This document shows positions 48,536 through 58,891 of a stretch of 64,000 bases of DNA, in pieces. The stretch lies in assembly GCA_937926175.1 (NCBI GenBank), contig CALANV010000013.1, positions 248,001-312,000 on the forward strand, written 5' to 3'. Every line of letters starts with the position of its first letter. Within the stretch, counting starts at the first letter, position 1. The position numbers and the translations under genes are program-made. The stretch is from an uncultured Rhodospirillales bacterium. Its GTDB lineage: Bacteria > Pseudomonadota > Alphaproteobacteria > CACIAM-22H2. The notes under the pieces were generated by a model. It was not told the origin of the DNA. It saw nothing but the letters and a program-made list of their open reading frames with translations, and did no database searches.

Positions 48536-49231
48536 ATGCCCGACATCACGATCAAGGCCAAGGACGGCAGCTTCAGCGGTTATCTCGCCCAGCCCACCTC
48601 CGGGCGCGGCGCCGGCATCGTGCTCATCCAGGAGATCTTCGGCGTCAACAAGGTGATGCGCGACATCGCCGACGGCTTGGCGCAGCAGGGTTACGTCGTG
48701 CTGTGCCCGGACCTGTTCTGGCGCCAAGAGCCGGGCATCCAGCTCACCGACAAGACCGAGGCCGAATGGGCGCGCGCCTTTGAACTCTACAAGGGTTTCG
48801 ACGAGGCCAAGGGCGTCGAAGATCTGATCGCGACGCTCGACCACCTGCGTGGGCTGCCGGAGGTCGCGGGCAGCAAGGTCGGCTGCGTCGGCTTCTGTCT
48901 CGGCGGCAAGCTCGCCTATCTGATGGCGACACACTCCAACGTCGACTGTTCGGTCAGCTACTACGGCGTCGGCATCGAAAATGCGCTCGACGAAGCCGTG
49001 AACATCAAGCGGCCGCTGCTCATGCACATCGCCGAAAAGGACCGCTTCGTGCCGGCGGAGGCGCAGGCGAAGATCAAGGAGCGTCTGTCGCAGAACGCCA
49101 ACGTGACGATCCACACCTATCCCGGCCAGGATCACGCCTTCGCGCGCGTGGGCGGCGAGCACTACAACAAGGAAGCCGCCGACCTCGCCAATCAGCGTAC
49201 CCGGGAGTTCTTCGAGCAGCACTTACGCTGA
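48536..49231 (+). CDS. Dienelactone hydrolase family protein
   Basis: 231-residue alpha/beta hydrolase. The nucleophile is a Cys in GCVGFCLGGK, the Asp is in the region before 'RFVPAEAQAK', and the His is in GQDHAFAR; this Cys-His-Asp triad is characteristic of dienelactone hydrolases. It hydrolyses lactones such as 4-carboxymethylenebut-2-en-4-olide in aromatic catabolism, though many homologues have other ester substrates. AAAGGAG is 7 bases before the ATG. Confidence 0.9.
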   Translation: MPDITIKAKDGSFSGYLAQPTSGRGAGIVLIQEIFGVNKVMRDIADGLAQQGYVVLCPDLFWRQEPGIQLTDKTEAEWARAFELYKGFDEAKGVEDLIATLDHLRGLPEVAGSKVGCVGFCLGGKLAYLMATHSNVDCSVSYYGVGIENALDEAVNIKRPLLMHIAEKDRFVPAEAQAKIKERLSQNANVTIHTYPGQDHAFARVGGEHYNKEAADLANQRTREFFEQHLR

Positions 49232-49287
49232 ACCGGGCGGCGGCGCACGCCGCCCCGGCATACGCCATTCGGTCGGCGGCCGCGGCG

Positions 49288-49962
49288 TCAGAACCTGTAC
49301 CGCGCCGATAGCCCGATGTTGTGCGTCTGGTATTCGCCGTCTACGGTCGTGCCACCGGCGGCGTCGAGTTCCGGGTCCTGTGTCGCGAAATAGCGATAGT
49401 CGAGCGAGACCGTGATGTTCGGGGCCACGTCGAACCCGACGCCGACGCCGAGCTGATAGGCAAAGACCGTATCGCTGTCGTCCAGGAGCTGCACGCCCCG
49501 CACGGAACCATCCACCGACAGCCGGGCAAACCCGATGCCGCCGCCGACATACGGACGGAAGCCGCGGATCATGAAGTCGTACCAGCCGTTCACCATCAGG
49601 TAGAAGGCGTCCGTCGTGCCGTCCGTTTCCAGCGTCTGGCCGCTGAGCGAACCGACGCCGGCAGCGGCACCGAGCCCGCCGTCGTTCGTGATCTCGAACT
49701 GATCGAGACTGTTCCGGCGATATCCGAACTCGCCTTCGGCACGCAGGCCGTTGCCGAAGTCGTAACCGCCGATCGCGCTGATGCCGAATCCCTTGGAAGC
49801 CTCGCTCTGAATCGCCGAGCCGTCCGTGTAATCGGCGTCACGCAGGGTCACGTATTGGGCCTGCAGACCGGCATAGAATCCCTGGTATCCTTGCGCCTTT
49901 GCGTTGCCGCATATCGCAAGACCTGCCAGGGTCAGAACGGCAATGATTGTCGAAGTTCTCAC
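49288..49962 (-). CDS. Outer-membrane beta-barrel protein (opacity/Omp25-like)
   Basis: 224 residues: a signal peptide (cleavage near AKAQG), then alternating beta strands ('FYAGLQAQYVTLRD', 'GGYDFGNGLRAEGEFGYR', 'PYVGGGIGFARLSVD', 'AYQLGVGVGFDVAPNITVSLDYRYF') ending in 'GLSARYRF', the C-terminal aromatic needed for BAM recognition. Similar to alphaproteobacterial OmpW/Omp25-like porin family proteins. Starts with GTG, GGGGGC upstream. Confidence 0.88.
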   Translation of the reverse strand: MRTSTIIAVLTLAGLAICGNAKAQGYQGFYAGLQAQYVTLRDADYTDGSAIQSEASKGFGISAIGGYDFGNGLRAEGEFGYRRNSLDQFEITNDGGLGAAAGVGSLSGQTLETDGTTDAFYLMVNGWYDFMIRGFRPYVGGGIGFARLSVDGSVRGVQLLDDSDTVFAYQLGVGVGFDVAPNITVSLDYRYFATQDPELDAAGGTTVDGEYQTHNIGLSARYRF

Positions 49963-50246
49963 GTATGCCCCCGATATTTCTTGGTTTGACTATATCCGGG
50001 GCTGATTTCGTCGCCAGTTACATTTCGGAAGACAAATAAGACTGCTGCGTCGACGGCCTATTCGTTTGTGGTAAGCGCAGATTCAATCGCGCAACGCGGG
50101 CGTCGTTCGACACCGCGATCCCGCGCCGGACGTGCGTGCGGTCATGGACTTGGCGGTTCGACGCGACGGGCAGGCGGATCTGCCCTCCGGCAACGCGTGC
50201 GCTTTATGCGTGCTCTTTTTGCGAAACAGCGGGACGTCGGCCGTCG

Positions 50247-50906
50247 CTAGCTTTTGACGGCCTCGGCCACGCCGACCGGACATGTGACGCCAGTGCCGCC
50301 CAGACCGCAATAGCCGCCCGGATTCTTCGCGAGATATTGCTGGTGATATTCCTCGGCGAAGTAGAATTCCGGCGCGTCCACGATCTCGGTCGTGATCGGG
50401 CCATAGCCGAACCGCGACAGCGCCTGCTGATAGGCGTCGCGCGACGCTTCGGCCAATTGCCGCTGTTCCGGCGAATAGACATAGATGCCGGAGCGATACT
50501 GCGTGCCGATGTCATTGCCTTGGCGCATGCCCTGCGTCGGGTCGTGATTCTCCCAGAACACCCGCAGCAGCGTCTCGTAGCTCGTCACCTTCGGATCGAA
50601 GACGACGCGCACGACTTCGTTGTGGCCGGTCAGGCCGGTGCAGACTTCCTCATACGTCGGGTTCGGCGTGAAACCGCCGGCATAGCCGACCGCCGTGACG
50701 TAGACACCCGGCGTCTCCCAGAACTTGCGCTCGGCACCCCAGAAGCAGCCCAGGCCGAACATGGCGAGTTCCATCCCCGCAGGATAAGGCGGCGCGAGCG
50801 GATGGCCATTAACGAAATGCCGCTCAGGCAACGGCATCTTCTCGGGGCGACCCGGCAGCGCCTCTTCGGGCGTGGGCAGGGTCAGCTTCTTCCTGGCGAA
50901 GAGCAT
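50247..50906 (-). CDS. msrA: Peptide methionine-S-sulfoxide reductase MsrA
   Basis: 219 residues. The catalytic Cys is in GLGCFWGAERKFW; 'GHNEVVRVVFDP', 'HDPTQGMRQGNDIGTQYRS' and the C-terminal 'GYCGLGGTGVTCP' cysteines for thioredoxin-linked recycling are present. It reduces methionine-S-sulfoxide in oxidised proteins. GGAGGA lies before the ATG. It is longer than 150-residue minimal forms because of an N-terminal extension; no MsrB fusion. Confidence 0.96.
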   Translation of the reverse strand: MLFARKKLTLPTPEEALPGRPEKMPLPERHFVNGHPLAPPYPAGMELAMFGLGCFWGAERKFWETPGVYVTAVGYAGGFTPNPTYEEVCTGLTGHNEVVRVVFDPKVTSYETLLRVFWENHDPTQGMRQGNDIGTQYRSGIYVYSPEQRQLAEASRDAYQQALSRFGYGPITTEIVDAPEFYFAEEYHQQYLAKNPGGYCGLGGTGVTCPVGVAEAVKS

Positions 50907-51020
50907 CCGTGATCCTCCGGCCTACGTTGCGCCACAAGATATAGGACGGCCGGCGCCGGACGTCACCGGCGGCAGACCTGCCGGGCGATCACATGCGCGT
51001 GTTCCGGTGCGATGGCGGAA

Positions 51021-51272
51021 TCAGCCCGCCGTGGTCTCCGCACGGTCCCGCACGGCCTCTGCGCCTTCGGCGTGGGCGCAATGCGCGCAGCAATAGATAC
51101 GATCGCCCTGCTCGACGCCATGGCCGATGACGTGTACGCCGCAATGCGCACAGGTCGGCGCCGCGCCGCGGATCGCACATTCGAAACTGTCGAAGACGTG
51201 CGTCCGCCCGCCGGGAAGGACGACCTGGAACGCCTTGTCGTAGTCGTTGCCGCAAACCTCGCATCTCGCCAT
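51021..51272 (-). CDS. Cys-rich zinc-binding-like small protein (metallothionein/TRASH type)
   Basis: 83 residues. It begins MARCEVCGNDYDKAF, with a CxxC pair, a further Cys in FDSFECAIRG, then CAHCGVHVIGHG and YCCAHC, eight cysteines and several histidines in all. The pattern suggests two zinc ribbons or a bacterial metallothionein-like fold. GGAGG precedes the ATG at 51272. It lies between msrA and the oxidoreductase gene; a redox or metal-stress link is plausible but only inferred. Confidence 0.75.
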   Translation of the reverse strand: MARCEVCGNDYDKAFQVVLPGGRTHVFDSFECAIRGAAPTCAHCGVHVIGHGVEQGDRIYCCAHCAHAEGAEAVRDRAETTAG

Positions 51273-51518
51273 CGCCGCCTCCGTCCTTGACGTCCGGATA
51301 CGTTCGCCTTCGGGCGCGAGACCCTCTTGCGCCCCAAGCTGCAAACGGAATGCAGCATGACCGGTTCCGCCGCGATGCTTGGAGTACACGGTCACGGCTT
51401 GCTATCGTCCCCGGTCGAAGCTTGGCCGCGGCCCCTCGGCCGGCACCTTGCGTCCGCAAGGCGCATGCCGACGTTTGAATGTCCGCGCGAACAGAACGAA
51501 AGGGAAGGAAAAGGCGTA

Positions 51519-52493
51519 ATGGCAAAGGCAATCCGTATTCACCAGACCGGCGGTCCCGAAGTCCTGAAATGGGAGGACATCGACGTGCCCCCGCCGGGCC
51601 AGGGCGAGGTACGCATCCGTCATACAGCGGTCGGCCTGAACTTCATCGACACCTATCACCGCAGCGGGCTCTATCCGGTGCCGCTCCCGACCGTCATCGG
51701 CAGCGAGGGCGCCGGCGTAGTCGAGGCCGTAGGCCCGGGCGTTACCGATCTCAAGCCCGGCGATCGCGTCGCCTACGGCAATGCGCCGATCGGCTCGTAC
51801 GCGGAAGTGCGGAACATCCCGGCGGGCCGGCTGGTCAAGATCCCCGACGGCATCAGCGACCAGCAGGCCGCGTCGATGATGCTCAAGGGCATGACGGCGC
51901 AGTACCTGCTCCGCCGCACCTACAGGGTCCAGAAGGGCGAGACGATCCTGGTCCACGCGGCCGCCGGCGGCGTCGGGCTGATCCTGGTGCAATGGGCGAA
52001 GCATCTGGGTGCGACCGTCATCGGCACCGTCGGCAGCAAGGACAAGGCCGAGATCGCCAAGGCGCATGGCTGCGACCACGTGATCCTTTACCGCGAGACG
52101 AAGTTCGTCGACGAGGTCAAGCGCATCACCGGCGGTGCGGGCGTGTCGGTCGTCTATGACGGCGTCGGCAAGGACACGTTCATGGACTCGCTCGATTGCC
52201 TGCGGCCGCTCGGCTACATGGTTTACTATGGCAACGCCTCGGGCGCTGTGCCGCCGTTCAACCTGCTGACGCTGGCGCAGAAGGGCTCGCTGTACGTGAC
52301 GCGCCCGACGCTCGCGACCTACGTCGCCAAGCGCGAAGACCTCGTCGCCACCGCGAACGACCTGTTCGACGTCGTCAAGAGCGGCGCGGTCAAGATCGAG
52401 ATCAACCAGACCTATCCGCTGAAGGACGCGGCGCAGGCGCATCGCGACCTCGAGAGCCGCAAGACGACCGGTACCACCGTTCTTCTGCCGTAG
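51519..52493 (+). CDS. NADPH:quinone oxidoreductase (zeta-crystallin-like)
   Basis: 324-residue zinc-free medium-chain dehydrogenase/reductase. It starts with 'AIRIHQTGGPEVLKWEDI'; 'GLNFIDTYHRSGLYPVPLP' and 'GSEGAGVVEAVG' mark the quinone reductase branch, and the nucleotide-binding glycine motif is HAAAGGVGLILVQWAK. AAGGAAAAGG lies upstream of the ATG. One-electron or two-electron reduction of quinones is the family activity. Confidence 0.93.
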   Translation: MAKAIRIHQTGGPEVLKWEDIDVPPPGQGEVRIRHTAVGLNFIDTYHRSGLYPVPLPTVIGSEGAGVVEAVGPGVTDLKPGDRVAYGNAPIGSYAEVRNIPAGRLVKIPDGISDQQAASMMLKGMTAQYLLRRTYRVQKGETILVHAAAGGVGLILVQWAKHLGATVIGTVGSKDKAEIAKAHGCDHVILYRETKFVDEVKRITGGAGVSVVYDGVGKDTFMDSLDCLRPLGYMVYYGNASGAVPPFNLLTLAQKGSLYVTRPTLATYVAKREDLVATANDLFDVVKSGAVKIEINQTYPLKDAAQAHRDLESRKTTGTTVLLP

Positions 52494-52875
52494 CCGCACG
52501 GGCGGGCGGCATCGACGTCCGCGATGCCGTCGTTCGGTGCCTGACGATGCCGCCGTCCCGCCTGGTCCGGGACGGCGGCGCATTCATTCGATCATCTCCG
52601 GCGGTCCGATCGTCGCATCTTTCCTCGTGACGTCGCCGACGCGGCCGTATGGCCCGCGCCCGGATTCCTTGCCGGGATTCCTTTCGAGCCGCACCACCGC
52701 TTCCTGCCGAAGGCGGTGCCGATTTCTCTTCCCGGATCGGACGCCCGCAACGCTCGGCGCCGACCGGAACTCCGCCGTCCCATCATCGTTCCGCTAGGTC
52801 GGGGATGATCCGGCCTTCTTCGGCCCGGCCATCCGCCCCGTTCCCAGGTACGATCCCCTTCAGAAGGCGCAAGCC
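52494..52875. other. Intergenic region with a strong hairpin
   Basis: About 380 bases between the oxidoreductase and DUF2267 genes. The only clear structure is the 12-bp stem at 52549-52579. No coding region is supported. Confidence 0.45.
52549..52579 (+). terminator. Strong hairpin downstream of the quinone oxidoreductase gene
   Basis: GCCGCCGTCCCG (52549-52560) pairs perfectly with CGGGACGGCGGC (52568-52579), 55 bases after the stop. The downstream sequence (GCATTCATTCG) is only moderately T-rich, so termination efficiency is uncertain. Confidence 0.5.
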
Positions 52876-53337
52876 ATGAGCACCACCGGACTGGAAGTCT
52901 TCGACGACACGGTTCAGAAAACCAATACCTGGCTCAAGGAAATCATGGAGACGATGGGCCCGGATCGCCGCCGTGCGTATCAAATTCTGCGCGCCGTCCT
53001 GCATTGCCTGCGCGACCGTCTGACCGTCGATCAGGCCGCGCATCTGGGCGCGCAGCTGCCGATGCTGGTCCGCGGCATCTACTACGAGGCCTGGCGGCCT
53101 GCTGGCAAACCCGAGAAGATCCGCTCGCGCGACGAGTTCCTCGCCCACATCGCGCGCTATTTCGAGAACATTCGCCCCACCGATCCCGCCGATGCCGCCA
53201 CGGCCGTGTTCGGCGTGATCGCGCACCATGTCGATCCCGGCGAAGTCGCCAAGGTCATCGAGGCGCTGCCGAAGGAGATCCGGACGCTGTGGCCGGCGCA
53301 CACGCAACATGCCGCGAACGCCCCGGCGTCGGCGTGA
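52876..53337 (+). CDS. DUF2267 domain protein
   Basis: 153 residues. 'MSTTGLEVFDDTVQKTNTWLKEI', 'AYQILRAVLHCLRDRLTVDQAAHLGAQLPMLVRGIYYEAW' and 'FENIRPTDPADAATAVFGVIAHHVDPGEVAKVIEALPKEIRTLWP' match the DUF2267 helical family. No enzymatic motif. The family is often encoded near stress-response genes; its function is unknown. AAGGCGC precedes the ATG. Confidence 0.9.
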   Translation: MSTTGLEVFDDTVQKTNTWLKEIMETMGPDRRRAYQILRAVLHCLRDRLTVDQAAHLGAQLPMLVRGIYYEAWRPAGKPEKIRSRDEFLAHIARYFENIRPTDPADAATAVFGVIAHHVDPGEVAKVIEALPKEIRTLWPAHTQHAANAPASA

Positions 53338-53353
53338 TGACGCCGGCCGGATG

Positions 53354-53806
53354 TCAGTCGCGCGGCTGACGCCGGACGATCTGGACGACGACGTACGTCA
53401 TCACCTCGTCGCCGTGCTGGTTCAGCGTGCGATAGCGCATCTTCACGATGCCGCTGTCCGGCCGCGAGGATGACGGCCGCGCAGCGAGGACCTCGGCCTT
53501 GAACCGCAGCATGTCGCCCGGCCGCACCGCGCGCGGCCAGCGCAGTTCCTCGATGTGGAAACCGATCGTGCCGCCTGCCGGCCGGATGTCGCTTTCCGCT
53601 ATCATGCGCATGGTGAGCGCCGCGGTATGCCAGCCGCTCGCCACGAGCGTGCCGAAGAGACTGTCCTTCGCCGCGATCGGATCGACGTGAAACGGCTGCG
53701 GATCGAATGATTTCGCGAAGGCGATGACCTCGTTCTCGCGCACCTCGACCGGCCCGCCGCTGAATCGGTCGCCGACCTTGAAATCCTCGAAATAGCGGAC
53801 TTGCAC
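53354..53806 (-). CDS. MaoC family hot-dog dehydratase
   Basis: 150 residues. 'YFEDFKVGDRF' at the start and 'AFAKSFDPQPFHVDPIAAKDSLFGTLVASGWHTAAL' (hydratase 2 motif with Asp and His) identify an (R)-specific enoyl-CoA hydratase-like hot-dog fold. The start is GTG 53806 with GGAGGAG just upstream; there is no ATG nearby in the right place. It lies downstream of rho but after rho's terminator, so it is transcribed separately. Confidence 0.9.
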   Translation of the reverse strand: MQVRYFEDFKVGDRFSGGPVEVRENEVIAFAKSFDPQPFHVDPIAAKDSLFGTLVASGWHTAALTMRMIAESDIRPAGGTIGFHIEELRWPRAVRPGDMLRFKAEVLAARPSSSRPDSGIVKMRYRTLNQHGDEVMTYVVVQIVRRQPRD

Positions 53807-53966
53807 GCCCTCCTCCCTTTCCGCATGCGACGGCAATCTATCGCGTGACGGGTCGTCGTGCATGACCGGCGTGAACGGGCCGTCGTCGCATTCGCTCATG
53901 GATCGCGGCCTCCTGCCCCACCGGTCGTTCCAGGGCTGCTCTGGACCGAGGCGAAGGCGCCAAAGC

Positions 53967-53995
53967 AAAACGGGGCGGATCCGAAGATCCGCCCC
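53967..53995 (-). terminator. Intrinsic terminator of rho
   Basis: On the minus strand GGGGCGGATC-TTCG-GATCCGCCCC is a perfect 10-bp stem with a UUCG tetraloop followed by GTTTTG, 41 bases after the rho stop codon. The rho gene itself therefore ends in a Rho-independent terminator. Confidence 0.85.
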
Positions 53996-54035
53996 GCCGG
54001 TTCCGATGGCAGGTCCGATCTCGCCCGCACCCGAT

Positions 54036-55421
<1,386 letters not shown>

Positions 55422-55848
55422 GTGAGACTTCGCTTGGGGGAAACGGCCCGATTCGTCGGGCGCGGCTCAAATGGCTCGGGACGGCATGGCTTTGGGACGA
55501 CCCAAGGCCGTGAACGCTACGAACACCAACCCGCACGCGGGCCGAACGAATCAAGTTTTCGGGGGTTGGCCGGCTGCCGACACCGCACTTTGCGAGACAG
55601 GCGCAACGTCGGGCAGACCACTGTTGTCGCCTCGAAGGAGGCGATTCACCAGAAGCATTTAGTCGAAGGCCCCTGGCAAGTCAACCCGGTCCGGTGGCGT
55701 TACCCCCACCGTTCCGGCGGCGTCGATCGGCGACCGGCCGGCGTCATCCACCACGCCTGCCACCGCTGGCCCCGGTCTCTGTCCGAGGCCGGCGACCCTT
55801 CATGCCGCAGCGCAGCAAATGCGTCGTCCGTCGAACCCGCGTCTCGCC
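55422..55848. other. Leader region of rho, no gene
   Basis: 427 bases between hemJ and rho. A long leader upstream of rho would fit autoregulation of Rho known in other bacteria, but the only local structure I see is a short hairpin (CGCCTC/GAGGCG, 55628-55643). No coding region is supported. Confidence 0.4.
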
Positions 55849-56289
55849 TCAGAACGGTTTCACGATGACCATGACGACGATGACGATCATGGCCACGGTC
55901 GGGATCTCGTTGGCGACGCGGTAGAACCGCGCGGGCCGTGTGTTGCGATCAGCCGAGAAGTCCTTGCGCCAGCGTGCATACAGGTGATGGAGTACCGTGA
56001 GCACGACGACGAAGACGAGTTTCGCGTGCAACCAGCCCTGACGCCAGTCCTGCACCCAGAGCAGCAGCAGGCCGAACACATAGACGGCGATCATGGCCGG
56101 GTTCATGATCACCCGCAGCAGGCGCCGCTCCATGACTTTCAGTGTCTCCGACAGCGCGGAGCCCTTCGGTGCATCGGCGTGATAGACGAACAGGCGCGGC
56201 AGATAGAACAGGCCCGCCATCCACGCGATCACGGCGATGAGATGCAACGCCTTGATCCAGTCGTACCAAGATACGATCCAGTCGGTCAT
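55849..56289 (-). CDS. hemJ: Protoporphyrinogen IX oxidase HemJ
   Basis: 146 residues with four membrane helices. 'WIKALHLIAVIAWMAGLFYLPRLFVYHADA' carries the conserved His of the family, and the third helix region 'NPAMIAVYVFGLLLL' and 'WLHAKLVFVVVLTVLHHLY' follow. HemJ oxidises protoporphyrinogen IX in the inner membrane, the step before HemH. It starts 11 bases after the hemH stop. Confidence 0.95.
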   Translation of the reverse strand: MTDWIVSWYDWIKALHLIAVIAWMAGLFYLPRLFVYHADAPKGSALSETLKVMERRLLRVIMNPAMIAVYVFGLLLLWVQDWRQGWLHAKLVFVVVLTVLHHLYARWRKDFSADRNTRPARFYRVANEIPTVAMIVIVVMVIVKPF

Positions 56290-56300
56290 GGCCGGGCACT

Positions 56301-57371
56301 CTAACCGCAAGCATCGACCGCGGACAATTGCACACCAGATCGCAGCGACTGCGGGCAGCCGCGCCGGTCGACCGGGCAGAGCCGGCCGCCGCACTGAGAC
56401 ATGAAGCTGCCGGAATCCGCATTCATCGCCTGCATGACGAGCCGGGCCAGGCCGGCCACGAACGCCGGATGGGTCGAAACCGTCGGCACGCGCACGTAGA
56501 ACGGCACGCCGCAGGCCGCGGCCCGTGCGCGGTACTCGAGGTCGAGTTCGACCAGCGTTTCGGAATGTTCCGACACGAACGCGACCGGTACGACGACAAG
56601 CGGCACGCGATCGCGCCCGGCACGTTCGATCTCGGCATCCGTGTAGGGTCCGATCCAGGCGAGCGGCCCGACGCGACTCTGGTAGCAGACCGACCAATCG
56701 AGATCGGCGATGCCGAGGCCGCGCACGATCGCGGCGGCCGTCTGTTCGACCTGCCACTGATACGGGTCGCCCCGCGCCACCACGCGTTCGGGCAGCCCGT
56801 GCGCCGAGAACAGCACGCGCGGCCGGCCGGCGACCTGTGCCGCGGCATAGGCCGGCCGCAGCAGGTCAACCACCGCATCGACGAACCCCCTCTCCGCCGG
56901 ATAGCAACAGACCGCTGTCGTCGGCGCCGTCAGTCCAGCTTTCCTCGCCGCCCGGTGCCAGACACGAAGCGAAGATGCGGTGGTGGTGGTCGAATACTGC
57001 GGATAGAGCGGCAGGAGAACCACGCGGTCGGCTCCCCAGGCCTTGACGGCCGACGCCGCGGCGTCGCTCATCGGGTGCCAATAGCGCATGGCGATGAATA
57101 CGCGCACGTCGCCGGCAGCGGCGAGCCTCTCGCGCAGCGCTTCCGCCTGCGTCTCCGTGTTCGCCAAAAGCGGCGAGCCGCCGCCGATCCGCGCGTAGAT
57201 CTCGCGCGCGGCCGGCGCCCGGCGGGCGGAGATCAGCCACGCCAACACATACCGGATGGGCCCCGGCGCCCCGATGATCGACGGGTCGTTGAACAGATTG
57301 AACAGAAACGGCTGCACTGCGGCCTGTGTGTCCGGGCCGCCGAGATTGAACAGGACGACCGCCGTCTTCAT
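56301..57371 (-). CDS. hemH: Ferrochelatase
   Basis: About 356 residues. It inserts Fe2+ into protoporphyrin IX. 'VVLFNLGGPDTQAAVQPFLFNLFND' at the start, 'LPLYPQYSTTTT', the catalytic His in FSAHGLPE and Glu in FVSEHSETLVELD are all present. The C-terminal tail contains a cluster of cysteines (SQCGGRLCPVDRRGC), reminiscent of [2Fe-2S]-binding ferrochelatases. The start overlaps the hemE stop by 4 bases (ATGA at 57368). Confidence 0.96.
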   Translation of the reverse strand: MKTAVVLFNLGGPDTQAAVQPFLFNLFNDPSIIGAPGPIRYVLAWLISARRAPAAREIYARIGGGSPLLANTETQAEALRERLAAAGDVRVFIAMRYWHPMSDAAASAVKAWGADRVVLLPLYPQYSTTTTASSLRVWHRAARKAGLTAPTTAVCCYPAERGFVDAVVDLLRPAYAAAQVAGRPRVLFSAHGLPERVVARGDPYQWQVEQTAAAIVRGLGIADLDWSVCYQSRVGPLAWIGPYTDAEIERAGRDRVPLVVVPVAFVSEHSETLVELDLEYRARAAACGVPFYVRVPTVSTHPAFVAGLARLVMQAMNADSGSFMSQCGGRLCPVDRRGCPQSLRSGVQLSAVDACG

Positions 57372-58507
57372 CGCGCGGTCGAACCCGCTGGCGGCCGGCC
57401 GTTGTCGCTCCGAAGCCGTTCGCACAGCGCCGCGACGTTTTCGGGCGGCGTTTCCGGCACGATGCCGTGCCCGAGGTTGAAGATGAAGGGCCCACCCCCC
57501 AGCGCGGCGAGGATACGATCAACAGCTGCCAGCATCGGCTCTCCGCCGACGACGAGCAGTTGGGGGTCGAGATTGCCCTGCACGGCCGCGGCCGGTTGCA
57601 GCTCAGCGGCGGCCCATTCCGGCGGTACGCTGGGATCGAGACCGACGGCTGCGACTCCCGTCGCCGTCGCATAGTCGCGATAGCCGACTCCCGCCCCCCG
57701 GGGAAACGCGATGACCGGAATCGACGGATGGCGCACCCGCAGCCGTTCCACGATGGCCCGTACCGGCGCCACACACCAACGCTGGAACCCCGCCGCGTCC
57801 AATATGCCGGCCCAGGTGTCGAAGAGCTGCAGCGCCTCGGCACCGGCCTCGATCTGCGCCTCCAGGTAACGCACCGTCGTGTCGACCAAGAGATCGATCA
57901 GAACCTGGAACGAGTCCGGGTCCCCGTACGCCCAGCGGCGCACGATCGCAAAGTCATGACCGCCACCGCCCTCGACCATGTAGGTCGCGACCGTCCACGG
58001 CGCACCGGCAAACCCGATCAACGCTGTCTGCGGCGGCAGACCGGTACGGACCCGGCGTACCGTCTCGTAGACCGGTGCCAGCCGTTCGACGGCTCCGTCC
58101 GCAGCGCGCTGCAGCCGATCGACGTCCCGTCCATCGCGCACCGGCGCCAGCTTCGGGCCTTGGCCTTCGACGAAGGCGATGTCCTGGCCGAGCGCATGGG
58201 GCACGAGAAGAATATCGGCGAACAGGATCGCCGCATCCATGCCGTAGCGCCGGACCGGCTGCAGCGTGATCTCGGCCGCCAGCACGGGATCGAGACAGAG
58301 GGCGATAAAATCTTTCGCCTGGGCCCGCACGGCACGGTATTCGGGCAGGTAGCGCCCAGCCTGGCGCATGAACCAGAACGGCGGCGGATCCAGGACCTCG
58401 CCATGCAAGACACGGATCAGCGGTTTGGTCGGCGCTGATGAAGCTGAATTCGACACGCTGCGGTCGGCAGAAACGTCTCGGGAACGCGAAAGCGGGCGTT
58501 CCTCCAT
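57368..58507 (-). CDS. hemE: Uroporphyrinogen decarboxylase
   Basis: About 379 residues with the start used, some 30 more than the usual 345. 'FWFMRQAGRYLPEYRA' (substrate-binding Arg), 'ILFADILLVPHALGQ' and 'FAGAPWTVATYMVEGGG' are diagnostic. It converts uroporphyrinogen III to coproporphyrinogen III. The extra N-terminal residues are Ser/Arg-rich; a GTG at 58456 gives a conventional length, so the start is uncertain. Its 5' end borders the putative origin. Confidence 0.96.
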   Translation of the reverse strand: MEERPLSRSRDVSADRSVSNSASSAPTKPLIRVLHGEVLDPPPFWFMRQAGRYLPEYRAVRAQAKDFIALCLDPVLAAEITLQPVRRYGMDAAILFADILLVPHALGQDIAFVEGQGPKLAPVRDGRDVDRLQRAADGAVERLAPVYETVRRVRTGLPPQTALIGFAGAPWTVATYMVEGGGGHDFAIVRRWAYGDPDSFQVLIDLLVDTTVRYLEAQIEAGAEALQLFDTWAGILDAAGFQRWCVAPVRAIVERLRVRHPSIPVIAFPRGAGVGYRDYATATGVAAVGLDPSVPPEWAAAELQPAAAVQGNLDPQLLVVGGEPMLAAVDRILAALGGGPFIFNLGHGIVPETPPENVAALCERLRSDNGRPPAGSTAR

Positions 58508-58891
58508 ACTACGTCTGCCGAAATGAATCAGTAGAGAAGTGAAGGCAGTAGTTCCCTGTGGATAACGGGAATCGGCCTGGTCCGGCGAGTCTTCCACAGC
58601 GCGGCCGCTGTGCCGCCAGGCGGTGGATAGATCTGTGGACGAAACCGACACGAACCGCGCTGAACGGGCGATTCCATGCCGGTTTCGCCTGTGCAAAGCG
58701 GACGGGTGGAAACCGGGGGACAACTCGACGCGCACGGCTTTCTTCCCCTGACTCCCGCGGATAGGATAAGGACATCCCCAGTCGAGCAATTCGCTGGACG
58801 CATAGCTTGCAACGTGAGCCGATTCCGGGGACCCGTGGATAACCCGCCACTTGTCCCCAGCGAGTTCTGGTCATCCCCAGCCGGGCGGTGC
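58508..58891. other. Putative chromosomal replication origin (oriC)
   Basis: 384 non-coding bases between hemE and ppsR, the same position as the Caulobacter origin (from memory of that locus). It contains one perfect DnaA box in reverse orientation (TGTGGATAA, 58557-58565), one single-mismatch box (CGTGGATAA, 58834-58842), several weaker relatives (GGTGGATAG 58622, TGTGGACGA 58634), and three copies of TCCCCA (58775, 58854, 58874), the core of the weak W-boxes described for Caulobacter. Genes on both sides point away from it. No clear AT-rich unwinding element or CtrA site was seen. Confidence 0.7.
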
